Translations under genes and position numbers: made by a program
Notes under the pieces: generated by a model
Databases searched by the model: none
Seen by the model: the letters and a program-made list of their open reading frames with translations, nothing else
Told to the model about the DNA's origin: nothing
Shown: one piece after another, positions 16,209-22,759 of the stretch
Numbering within the stretch: the stretch's first letter is position 1
Layout: each line of letters starts with the position of its first letter
Source: Clostridia bacterium
GTDB taxonomy: Bacteria; Bacillota_A; Clostridia; Oscillospirales; CAG-272
Direction of reading: 5' to 3'
NCBI GenBank assembly: GCA_017542695.1
Contig: JAFXWT010000030.1
Span: 1 to 24,202, forward strand
DNA length: 24,202 nt

Positions 16209-18305
16209 CTATCTCACGCTGAAAAGAATATCCGCGTACGTCGGGAACGGCCAATACGATTTCGCCGTCAGCGTTTCCGCTTCGTCGCAGGCAATGCGGA
16301 GCGCGCACATCTTCGGAAGAACGTCGTCGCGGATCATTGTCGATTCCTCGATAACGTCGCTCGCCTCGCGGAGCGAGACGACGGCTGTTTTAAGTTCGTC
16401 GACCGCCTCGGCGATGCTGTCCGTCAGCGACGACAGCTTCTCGACGAGCCCGACCTCGTACTTATACGAAATGGTCGGCGAAAGCTCTTTTTTCGCTCTT
16501 GCGTTTCTCGCAAGATCGGCGGAAAAGCGCTCGACGGCAGGGGCGATCTGTGTTTTTGCGACGTCTACCATTGTGTTCGCCTCTATCGTCACCGTCTTGC
16601 AGTAGTTTTCAAGCATTATGTCGCGGCGAGAGCGAAGCTCGTCGAGCGAGAATATCTTGTGAGATGTCAGCATGTCGACGTTTTTCTTGTCGAGCAAATG
16701 CGGCATACAGTCGGCTGTCGTGCGAAAGTTGAGCAGTCCTCTTTGTTCCGTCGCTTCCTTGATCCATGCGTCGTCGTATCCGTTTCCGTTGAATATTATG
16801 CGTTTGTGTTTTGTTCTCGTTACTTTTATCAGCTCGTGGAGCGCCGTCTCAAAATCCGCGGCTCCTTCGAGTCTGTCGGCGAACACTTTGAGACTTTCGG
16901 CGACGGCGCCGTTGAGCATTATGTTCGCGCAGGCAATGCTGTTCGACGAGCCGAGCATGCGGAACTCGAATTTGTTGCCGGTGAACGCGAACGGCGAGGT
17001 GCGGTTTCTGTCGGTGGTGTCGCGGTTGAATTTCGGCAGTACGTGAACGCCGAGCTTCATCTGCGTCTTGCCCTCGCTCTTATACGGCGCGTCTTTTTCG
17101 ATCGCGTCGAGGATCGCCGTCAGCTCGTCGCCGAGGAATATCGAAATAACGGCGGGCGGCGCTTCGTTTGCTCCGAGTCTGTGGTCGTTGCCCGCCGTCG
17201 CAACGGAAATGCGGAGCAGATCCTGATAATCGTCGACCGCCTTTATCACGGCGCAGAGAAAGAGCAGAAACTGCGCGTTTTCATACGGAGTGTCGCCGGG
17301 AGAGAGCAGGTTCTGACCCTCGTCCGTCGCTATCGACCAGTTGTTGTGCTTGCCGGAGCCGTTCACGCCCGCAAACGGTTTTTCGTGAAGCAGGCATACG
17401 AGCCCGTGGCGCGACGCGACCTTCTGCATGATCTCCATTGTGAGCTGGTTGTGATCGGTCGCAACGTTTGTCGTCGTGTATATCGGCGCGAGTTCGTGCT
17501 GAGCGGGAGCGACCTCGTTATGCTCGGTCTTTACCATTATGCCAAGTTTCCAGAGCTCGACGTTGAGATCTTCCATATATGCGGCGACTCTCGGCTTTAT
17601 CGCGCCGAAATAGTGGTCGTCCATTTCCTGACCTTTCGGCGGCTTCGTGCCGAAAAGCGTTCTTCCCGTAAATCTGAGATCGGCGCGCGCGTCGTACATT
17701 TCTTTAGAGATAAGGAAATATTCCTGTTCCGGTCCGACCGCCGAGCGCACGCATTTTGCCGTTTTGTTGCCGAAAAGGCGGAGTATGCGCAGCGCCTGCT
17801 TGTTCAGTGCCTGCATGGAGCGCAGCAGCGGCGTTTTTTTGTCAAGCGCGTGTCCGCCGTACGAGCAAAATGCCGTCGGTATGCAGAGCGTTTTGCCTTT
17901 TATGAACGCATACGACGTCGGATCCCACGCGGTATATCCTCTCGCCTCGAACGTCGCGCGAAGCCCGCCCGACGGGAACGACGACGCGTCCGGCTCGCCC
18001 TTGATGAGCTCTTTGCCCGAAAATTCCATTATCACACCGCCGTCGGGCGACGGGGAAATGAAGCTGTCGTGCTTCTCGGCTGTTATGCCCGTGAGCGGCT
18101 GGAACCAATGCGTGAAATGAGTGGCGCCCTTTGAGATCGCCCACGTTTTCATCGCCTCGGCGACGGCGTTCGCAACGCCGAGGTCAAGCGTTTCGTCCTC
18201 GTCGATCGTCTTTTTCAGCGAGGCGTAAACGTCCGCCGAAAGCGTTGATCTCATCACTCTGTCGTCAAATACCATGCTCCCGAAAAAATCAGATACCGTT
18301 TCCAT
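16209..18305 (-). CDS. glnN: Glutamine synthetase type III
   Basis: A 698-residue GSIII making glutamine from glutamate, ammonia and ATP. The metal-binding GPEQEYFL, the [10 protein letters not shown] block, the [12 protein letters not shown] block and the long GSIII-specific N- and C-terminal parts are all present; length fits the family (about 700). I place the start at ATG 18305 with AAAGGAG ahead of it. The upstream TTG at 18326 would put that ribosome site inside the gene. It is the first gene of the operon with asnB and pyrG, nine bases apart. Its leader carries two tandem hexaloop/terminator elements, so expression is probably set by antitermination. Confidence 0.96.
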   Translation of the reverse strand: METVSDFFGSMVFDDRVMRSTLSADVYASLKKTIDEDETLDLGVANAVAEAMKTWAISKGATHFTHWFQPLTGITAEKHDSFISPSPDGGVIMEFSGKELIKGEPDASSFPSGGLRATFEARGYTAWDPTSYAFIKGKTLCIPTAFCSYGGHALDKKTPLLRSMQALNKQALRILRLFGNKTAKCVRSAVGPEQEYFLISKEMYDARADLRFTGRTLFGTKPPKGQEMDDHYFGAIKPRVAAYMEDLNVELWKLGIMVKTEHNEVAPAQHELAPIYTTTNVATDHNQLTMEIMQKVASRHGLVCLLHEKPFAGVNGSGKHNNWSIATDEGQNLLSPGDTPYENAQFLLFLCAVIKAVDDYQDLLRISVATAGNDHRLGANEAPPAVISIFLGDELTAILDAIEKDAPYKSEGKTQMKLGVHVLPKFNRDTTDRNRTSPFAFTGNKFEFRMLGSSNSIACANIMLNGAVAESLKVFADRLEGAADFETALHELIKVTRTKHKRIIFNGNGYDDAWIKEATEQRGLLNFRTTADCMPHLLDKKNVDMLTSHKIFSLDELRSRRDIMLENYCKTVTIEANTMVDVAKTQIAPAVERFSADLARNARAKKELSPTISYKYEVGLVEKLSSLTDSIAEAVDELKTAVVSLREASDVIEESTMIRDDVLPKMCALRIACDEAETLTAKSYWPFPTYADILFSVR

Positions 18306-18339
18306 TTCGTTTTCTCCTTTTTTCAATAAAAATAAATAG

Positions 18340-18371
18340 GGCGTCTTTCATACATCGGTATGAAAGACGCC
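18340..18371 (-). terminator. Leader terminator B of glnN
   Basis: A perfect 14-bp stem GGCGTCTTTCATAC / GTATGAAAGACGCC with a CGAT loop on the minus strand, followed by CTATTTATTTTTATTG. It lies between the promoter and the glnN start, so it must be bypassed for expression. Its 5' arm is shared with hexaloop hairpin B. Confidence 0.75.
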
Positions 18372-18380
18372 TTTGCCTTT
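18363..18380 (-). promoter_or_regulatory. Candidate ANTAR-target hexaloop hairpin B
   Basis: Minus strand stem AAAGGC / GTCTTT (one G-U pair) closing on hexaloop AAAGGC, with A at loop position 1 and G at position 4 as in known ANTAR RNA targets. It uses the 5' arm of terminator B, so the two folds exclude each other. Confidence 0.6.
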
Positions 18381-18408
18381 TTATTATTAAGTTTTTCCAA
18401 AAAGAAAG

Positions 18409-18438
18409 GGCGACTTTGACACACGGTCAAAAGACGCC
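18409..18438 (-). terminator. Leader terminator A of glnN
   Basis: Minus strand arms GGCGTCTTTTGAC and GTCAAAGTCGCC (one mismatch, one bulge), loop CGTGT, then CTTTCTTTTT. It is a weaker stem than terminator B but has the same architecture and the same preceding sequence GGCAAAGGCGTCTTT. Confidence 0.6.
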
Positions 18439-18450
18439 TTTGCCTTCAAC
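18426..18450 (-). promoter_or_regulatory. Candidate ANTAR-target hexaloop hairpin A
   Basis: Minus strand stem GTTGAAGGC / GTCTTTTGAC with a single bulged T, closing on hexaloop AAAGGC (18441-18436), A1 and G4. It begins almost exactly at the predicted transcription start and overlaps the 5' arm of terminator A. Confidence 0.6.
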
Positions 18451-18457
18451 GTGAACG

Positions 18458-18486
18458 ATTATACGCCATGCGTCGTTTTTTGTCAA
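18458..18486 (-). promoter_or_regulatory. Consensus promoter of the glnN-asnB-pyrG operon
   Basis: Minus strand TTGACA (18486-18481), 17-base spacer, TATAAT (18463-18458). Such a perfect promoter, with terminators downstream, suggests control after initiation. The leader from about 18451 to the ATG is roughly 145 bases. Confidence 0.88.
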
Positions 18487-18550
18487 TACCTTTTTTGAAA
18501 ATTTTTTGCGAAAATTTTATTTTGCACGCCATGCGACGAAATGTTTTTTA

Positions 18551-18579
18551 TTGACAAATAAATCATTTGGTGGTAAAAT
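18551..18579 (+). promoter_or_regulatory. Promoter of the short glnA-like gene and ANTAR gene
   Basis: TTGACA (18551-18556), 17-base spacer, TAAAAT (18574-18579); predicted start near 18586. It is divergent from the glnN promoter. Confidence 0.78.
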
Positions 18580-18599
18580 CACAACATGATGAAGCAAAA

Positions 18600-18650
18600 A
18601 AGCGTTCTTTTTCCGCATCCGTGCGCACAAACGAACGCTTGAATTATTTT
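18600..18650 (+). terminator. Possible leader attenuator of the glnA-like gene
   Basis: Stem AAGCGTTC (18600-18607) / GAACGCTT (18633-18640) with an inner hairpin CGCA-TCCG-TGCG (18614-18625), followed by GAATTATTTTTA. An overlapping upstream fold, GAAGC-AAAAAA-GC(G)TTC, has a hexaloop but lacks the G at position 4. Confidence 0.45.
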
Positions 18651-18673
18651 TAACGGAAGAAAGCGGGGATAAC

Positions 18674-19882
18674 ATGAAATATTCAAAGGATGAAGTGATC
18701 GAATACGTTGCGGAGGAAGACGTAAAATTCATACGGCTTGTCTTTTGCGACGTGTTCGGCAAGCAAAAAAATATCTCGATAATGCCCGATGAGCTGCCGC
18801 GCGCGTTCAGATACGGGATCGCGTTCGACGCTTCCGCGATAGCGGGATTCGGAGACGAAGCGCGCTCCGATCTGTTTCTGCGGCCGGATCCCGAAACGCT
18901 GATGCCGCTCCCGTGGCGCCCCGAGCACGGCAAAGTCGTCCGTATGTTCTGCGATATAACGTACCCCGACGGAACGCCGTTTGAATGCGACACGCGCGCG
19001 CTTCTCAAAAACACCGTTAAGGAAGCCAAAGATGCGGGTTACACGTTCAGCTTCGGCGCCGAGCAGGAGTTTTATCTTTTCCTGCTCGACGAAAAGAACG
19101 ACCCGACATGTGTTCCCTATGACAACGCGAGCTATATGGACATCGCGCCCGAGGACAAGGGCGAAAACGTGCGCCGCGAGATATGCCTCACTCTCGAGCA
19201 GATGGGCATCCGCCCCGAAAGCTCGCATCACGAGGAGGGCCCGGGGCAGAACGAGATAGATTTCAGATATACCGAGGCGCTTGAGGCGGCGGACAACATA
19301 ATGACGTTTCAGACGGTGGTCAAGACGGTCGCGCGCCGTAACGGACTTTACGCGGATTTCTCGCCGAAGCCGCTCGATCATGCTCCCGGCTCGGGATTCC
19401 ATATAAACTGCTCCGTCAAGCCCGACGATTCGTCGGAAAACTTCGGCAGGATGATAGCGGGCATACTCGAAAAAGTAGTGCCGATGACGCTTTTCCTTGA
19501 TCCGACGGAAAACTCGTACAAACGGCTCGGGCAGATGAAAGCGCCGCGCTACGTTTCGTGGTCGGCGGAAAACCGCTCTCAACTTGTGCGTATTCCTGCC
19601 GCGGCGGACGAATACAGACGCGCGGAACTCCGCTCGCCCGATCCGTCGGCAAATCCGTACATCGCCTTTTCGCTCATGATAAAGGCGGGGCTCTACGGAC
19701 TGAAAAACGGGCTCGATCTGCCACAGTCTCTCGACATCAATCTTTACAAAGCGGGCGACGACGTTCTTTCGACGCTTAAAAAATTGCCGTCAAGTCTTAA
19801 TGAAGCCAAAGCGGCGGCGAGGGAGGATGCGTTCATAGCCGAAAGCATTCCGAAAGCGATAACCGATATTTACTGCGAATAA
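18674..19882 (+). CDS. Short type I glutamine synthetase-like protein
   Basis: A 402-residue GSI-family protein, about 40 residues shorter than standard GlnA. Metal and substrate residues are present: GAEQEF (E130, E132), EEGPGQNE (E188, E194), GSGFH (H243), NRS (R301), RIP (R306) and AELRSPDP (E318, R320). Two differences stand out. The usual stretch between the GSG-H motif and NSYKR is shortened, and the normally conserved PGYEAP flap after NSYKRL reads GQMKAP, placing K289 where the Glu-flap residue should be. It may therefore have altered or no biosynthetic activity. It is followed 39 bases later by an ANTAR regulator, and diverges from glnN. A sensory role is inference. Confidence 0.82.
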   Translation: MKYSKDEVIEYVAEEDVKFIRLVFCDVFGKQKNISIMPDELPRAFRYGIAFDASAIAGFGDEARSDLFLRPDPETLMPLPWRPEHGKVVRMFCDITYPDGTPFECDTRALLKNTVKEAKDAGYTFSFGAEQEFYLFLLDEKNDPTCVPYDNASYMDIAPEDKGENVRREICLTLEQMGIRPESSHHEEGPGQNEIDFRYTEALEAADNIMTFQTVVKTVARRNGLYADFSPKPLDHAPGSGFHINCSVKPDDSSENFGRMIAGILEKVVPMTLFLDPTENSYKRLGQMKAPRYVSWSAENRSQLVRIPAAADEYRRAELRSPDPSANPYIAFSLMIKAGLYGLKNGLDLPQSLDINLYKAGDDVLSTLKKLPSSLNEAKAAAREDAFIAESIPKAITDIYCE

Positions 19883-19921
19883 AAATACAAAAAACAAACT
19901 ACGGCGAAGGAGGGATTACGA

Positions 19922-20506
19922 ATGGGTCTTAAAGAGCAGGCGTACAGCGTGCTTGCCGTTTCCTCTTCGGAAAAGTTCGCAAAGACTCTTCCGGATATCC
20001 TTTCCGTCGCCGATTTTTCGCCGATCAACATCGTTTCCGATATCAGCGCGGCGAAGCGCGCCGTCGCGGAGCGGAGCTTTGATTTCATTATCATAAATTC
20101 TCCTCTGCCGGACGACTCGGGGATAAGATTTTCGATAGACGCCGTCGGATCCGGGCAGTCGGTCGTGCTGTTCCTCGCGCGCTCGGAGCAATATGACGAC
20201 ACGTACGACAAGCTCGCGGAGCACGGCGTTTTCCTGCTGAAAAAACCCATCCCGATGGCAGTTTTTCAGGCGGCGGCGGGATGGCTCGTCAGCGCGCGGG
20301 AAAGATTGCGCAAGACGGAAAGAAAGACGCTCTCCATCGAGGAAAAAATGAACGAGATACGCCTTGTCAACCGCGCGAAATGGCTGCTGATCAACGATCT
20401 GAAAATGAGCGAGCCGGACGCGCACCGCTATATCGAAAAGCGTGCGATGGATCTCTGCGTGTCAAAAAGGCAGATCGCCGAGGAAATAATAAAAACGTAC
20501 GGATAG
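19922..20506 (+). CDS. ANTAR-domain RNA-binding antiterminator with degenerate receiver
   Basis: A 194-residue protein. Residues about 1-125 have the response-regulator fold. The phosphoacceptor position in FIIINSPLPD is N59 instead of Asp, the acidic pair after strand 1 is serine (AVSSSE), and the usual Thr/Ser after strand 4 appears to be Ala (LFLARS); the K-P pair (K108-P109) remains. A helical linker leads to a C-terminal ANTAR domain (about 140-194): LVNRAKWLLINDLKMSEPDA, then AM..CVSKRQIAEEII. ANTAR proteins such as NasR, EutV and AmiR bind hexaloop hairpins and prevent termination. A pseudo-receiver, as in AmiR, suggests control by protein binding rather than phosphorylation. The start has AAGGAGGG nine bases upstream. 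Likely target: the glnN leader. Confidence 0.9.
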   Translation: MGLKEQAYSVLAVSSSEKFAKTLPDILSVADFSPINIVSDISAAKRAVAERSFDFIIINSPLPDDSGIRFSIDAVGSGQSVVLFLARSEQYDDTYDKLAEHGVFLLKKPIPMAVFQAAAGWLVSARERLRKTERKTLSIEEKMNEIRLVNRAKWLLINDLKMSEPDAHRYIEKRAMDLCVSKRQIAEEIIKTYG

Positions 20507-20559
20507 TAAAACTTATCGGCGTGTTTTGGTCGAATAGCGGATGTCGTCGGTCGTTTCGG

Positions 20560-20580
20560 GATGAGCGGCGAACGCTCATC
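20560..20580. repeat. Perfect hairpin downstream of the ANTAR gene
   Basis: GATGAGCG, loop GCGAA, CGCTCATC. It has no T tract, so it may stabilise the 3' end of the glnA-ANTAR transcript rather than terminate it. Confidence 0.5.
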
Positions 20581-20606
20581 TTCGGGAAAATCACGGAAAT
20601 CGGGCG

Positions 20607-20663
20607 ATTTTTTCGCATTTTTTTCGGCGCTGTGCAAAAAAATGAAAAAATATGCGAAAAAAT
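20607..20663. repeat. Long AT-rich inverted repeat abutting the met operon promoter
   Basis: Perfect 12-bp arms ATTTTTTCGCAT (20607-20618) and ATGCGAAAAAAT (20652-20663), with more T/A pairing inside. The right arm ends one base before the -35 box of the promoter at 20665. It could be a bidirectional terminator or a regulator site; the sequence does not decide. Confidence 0.55.
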
Positions 20664-20664
20664 G

Positions 20665-20693
20665 TTGACAAACGCGCGCTTTTGGTATATGAT
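20665..20693 (+). promoter_or_regulatory. Promoter of the methionine transport operon
   Basis: TTGACA (20665-20670), 17-base spacer, TATGAT (20688-20693); predicted start near 20700, about 42 bases before the leader ORF. Confidence 0.85.
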
Positions 20694-20741
20694 ACTAACA
20701 ACCGAGAAATCGGCAAGCGATCGAAAGAAAGGATAATTACA

Positions 20742-20825
20742 ATGACGCATCGTTATTCCATGATGAATATGATGATGGGCATGTACATGTGCATGTCTAT
20801 GATGATGCGCGCTCTGAAATTGTAA
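20742..20825 (+). CDS. Methionine-rich leader peptide (27 residues)
   Basis: A short ORF with its own ribosome site (AAAGGA eight bases before the ATG) and a TAA stop. It has 27 codons, 12 of them ATG, with clusters MM, MMM and MMM between residues 7 and 22. It lies between a consensus promoter and a terminator, directly upstream of metQ-metN-metI. This is the arrangement of amino-acid operon leader peptides: a ribosome starved of Met-tRNA would stall in the ATG clusters, one that is not starved would reach the stop. A metal-binding Met-rich peptide is the main alternative, but the paired hairpins just downstream and the operon content favour a regulatory leader. Confidence 0.8.
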   Translation: MTHRYSMMNMMMGMYMCMSMMMRALKL

Positions 20826-20838
20826 TTATTGTATCTTT

Positions 20839-20870
20839 GGATCATTCTTTATATGTAATGAATGCGATCC
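20839..20870 (+). promoter_or_regulatory. Candidate antiterminator stem of the met leader
   Basis: GGATCATTC (20839-20847) can pair with GAAT-(GC bulge)-GATCC (20860-20870), nine base pairs. The 3' side takes up most of the 5' arm of the terminator at 20864, so the two folds exclude each other. A ribosome at the leader stop (20823-20825) would reach to about the start of the 5' strand and hinder this stem. Confidence 0.6.
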
Positions 20871-20893
20871 GGATGCGGATCGCTTTTGTTTTT
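20864..20893 (+). terminator. Leader terminator of the methionine transport operon
   Basis: An 8-bp GC-rich stem GCGATCCG (20864-20871) / CGGATCGC (20876-20883), GATG loop, then TTTTGTTTTT. It sits between the Met-rich ORF and metQ, 27 bases before the metQ start, so transcripts must pass it to express the transporter. Confidence 0.88.
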
Positions 20894-20919
20894 AAAAATA
20901 ACTTTTAAGGAGAACAACC

Positions 20920-21759
20920 ATGAAAAAAATCGTATCTTTTATCATTGCACTCGCAATACTTTCGCTCTCGCTCCTCGCGTTTGCGTCATGCGGAACAAAC
21001 CCGAAGATCGTCGCCATCCCGAATGACGGCACGAACGAAGCGCGCGCGCTCCGTTTGCTCGAATCCCTCGGACTGATCAAGCTCAAAGAAGGTCTTGACA
21101 CGACGGCGACAGTGCTCGATATCGTCGAAAACCCCTACAAGATCGAATTCAAAGAGGTTGAAGCGGCTCAGCTCCCGAGCATACTGGGAGATGTCGGCTA
21201 CGCCGTTATCAATTCCAACTACGCCATCGCGGCGGGAATTACTCCGTTCGTGACGGAGGGCACGGACGTTTCGTACCCGAACATCATCGCCGTCAAAGCG
21301 GGAAATGAAAACACAGACAAAACAAAGGCGCTCGTCGCCGCAATAAACAGCAAGGCGGTCGCCGACTACATCAACAGCACGTACAAGGGCGCGATCGTAT
21401 GCGACCTCGAGAACACAGGCGACGGATATGACGCATCCGTAAATTACGACGCTCTCGCGGGCACGACGATCAAGATCGCCGCGTCGCCCACACCGCACGC
21501 CGACATCCTCAAAATAGCGAAGGAAATACTCGCAAAGAAAAACATCACGCTCAATATCGGTGAGTTCACGGACTATATCGTTCCGAACAATGTCGTCGAA
21601 TCCGGCGAATATGACGCGAACTACTTCCAGCACGTTCCGTATCTCGACGACTTCAACGCGCAGAACGGCACGCATCTCGTTTGGGTGCTCAAAGTTCACC
21701 ATGAACCGATGGGCGCGTACAGCAGCAAATACAATTCGTTCGACGATCTTAAAAAATAA
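20920..21759 (+). CDS. MetQ/NlpA-family methionine-binding lipoprotein, circularly permuted
   Basis: A 279-residue lipoprotein with signal peptide and lipobox Cys at residue 24 (A-F-A-S-C). The content is that of MetQ, but the halves are swapped. Residues 29-160 (AIPNDGTNEARALRLL, GLIKLKEG, DIVENP, SYPNIIAV, YKGAIV) correspond to the C-terminal half of ordinary MetQ. A linker (about 161-183) follows. Residues 184-279 (SPTPHADIL, FTDYIVPNN, GEYDANYFQHVPYLD, HEPMGAYSSKYNSFDDL) correspond to the normal N-terminal half, and the protein ends exactly where ordinary MetQ runs into its A-I-P-N-D segment. AAGGAG precedes the ATG. The stop overlaps the metN start (TAATG). It should deliver methionine to MetNI. 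Confidence 0.9.
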   Translation: MKKIVSFIIALAILSLSLLAFASCGTNPKIVAIPNDGTNEARALRLLESLGLIKLKEGLDTTATVLDIVENPYKIEFKEVEAAQLPSILGDVGYAVINSNYAIAAGITPFVTEGTDVSYPNIIAVKAGNENTDKTKALVAAINSKAVADYINSTYKGAIVCDLENTGDGYDASVNYDALAGTTIKIAASPTPHADILKIAKEILAKKNITLNIGEFTDYIVPNNVVESGEYDANYFQHVPYLDDFNAQNGTHLVWVLKVHHEPMGAYSSKYNSFDDLKK

Positions 21760-22757
21760 TGATCAGACTTCAAAACATCAGCAAGACGTTTAACGACGCA
21801 GGCGGCAAGGTCGAGGCGCTGAAAAACATTACGCTCGACATCGGCGACGGCGAGATATACGGCATAATCGGAATGAGCGGCGCGGGCAAAAGCACGCTCG
21901 TCCGCTGTATCAATATGCTCGAAGTGCCGACGGAGGGCGAGGTCGTCATCGACGGGGTGAAGATGAGCAAGCTCACCCCCGCCGAGCTGCGCCAAAAGCG
22001 CCGCGAGATCACGATGATCTTTCAGGGGTTCAACCTTCTCATGCAGCGCACGTGTCTCTCCAACGTCTGCTTCCCGATGGAACTCGCGGGCGTGAAAAAA
22101 GCCGACGCGAAGCGCCGCGCGCTCGAACTGCTCGACGTCGTCGGTCTTCCCGACAAGGCAAACGCCTATCCCGCGCAGCTTTCGGGCGGTCAGCAGCAGC
22201 GCGTTGCGATAGCACGCGCGCTCGCAACGGAACCGAAGGTGCTCCTTTGCGATGAAGCGACGAGTGCCCTCGACCCGAACACTACGCATCAGATACTTGA
22301 ACTGATAAAAGACATAAACAAAAAGACGGGCATCACTGTCGTTGTGATAACTCACCAGATGAGCGTCGTCGAGGAGATTTGCACCCACGTGGCGATCCTC
22401 GACAACGGCGAGGTCGTCGAGAGCGGCGCTGTCGGCGCCGTGTTCGCAAGTCCGAAGTCCGCGGCGGCAAAGCGGCTTGTTTTCCCCGCGGGAGAGGACG
22501 AAAGCGTCTCCGATCCGTCGAGCGAAAAGCGCCTGCGCGTCATTTTCAACGGATCGGGCGCGGCTTCGACGCCGCTCATTTCGCAAATGGCGATCGACAA
22601 GGGGATACTCGTCAACATCGTTTCCGCGTCGACGCGTAGCTACGCCGGCAGAACGTACGGCTCGATGCTCCTCGGCGTTCCGGGCGGCGACGACAACTAT
22701 AACGCCGCGAAGGAATACCTCTGCGGCGTCGATGACATCACGGTCGAGGAGGTGTGA
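21759..22757 (+). CDS. metN: Methionine ABC transporter ATP-binding protein
   Basis: A 332-residue ABC ATPase. Walker A GMSGAGKST (38-46), Q-loop IFQGFNLL, signature LSGGQQQ (141-147), Walker B VLLCDEATSALD (161-172) and H-loop VITHQM are all intact. The C-terminal part (about 262-332) matches the NIL domain, which in E. coli MetN binds methionine and inhibits transport at high internal levels. The start overlaps the metQ stop; the gene runs into metI with AGGAGG at its end. Confidence 0.95.
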   Translation: MIRLQNISKTFNDAGGKVEALKNITLDIGDGEIYGIIGMSGAGKSTLVRCINMLEVPTEGEVVIDGVKMSKLTPAELRQKRREITMIFQGFNLLMQRTCLSNVCFPMELAGVKKADAKRRALELLDVVGLPDKANAYPAQLSGGQQQRVAIARALATEPKVLLCDEATSALDPNTTHQILELIKDINKKTGITVVVITHQMSVVEEICTHVAILDNGEVVESGAVGAVFASPKSAAAKRLVFPAGEDESVSDPSSEKRLRVIFNGSGAASTPLISQMAIDKGILVNIVSASTRSYAGRTYGSMLLGVPGGDDNYNAAKEYLCGVDDITVEEV

Positions 22758-22759
22758 CG

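Noticed and set aside
15612..18134. Long plus-strand open frame of 840 codons antisense to asnB and glnN
   Set aside because: It is a composition shadow: the minus strand encodes two highly conserved enzymes in frame, while this frame has arginine-rich low-complexity sequence and no family motif.
18306..18326. Upstream TTG start for glnN
   Set aside because: It would place the AAAGGAG ribosome site inside the coding region; the ATG at 18305 is correctly spaced.
20742..20825. Met-rich peptide as a copper-binding protein
   Set aside because: Possible in principle, but there is no copper gene nearby, and position, ribosome site, antiterminator/terminator pair and downstream methionine transporter fit a leader peptide better.
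20700..20919. S-box (SAM) riboswitch or Met T-box in the met leader
   Set aside because: No kink-turn/P1 layout of an S-box and no T-box sequence (TGGnACCGCG-like) is visible; the leader is short and mostly occupied by the Met-rich ORF and terminator.
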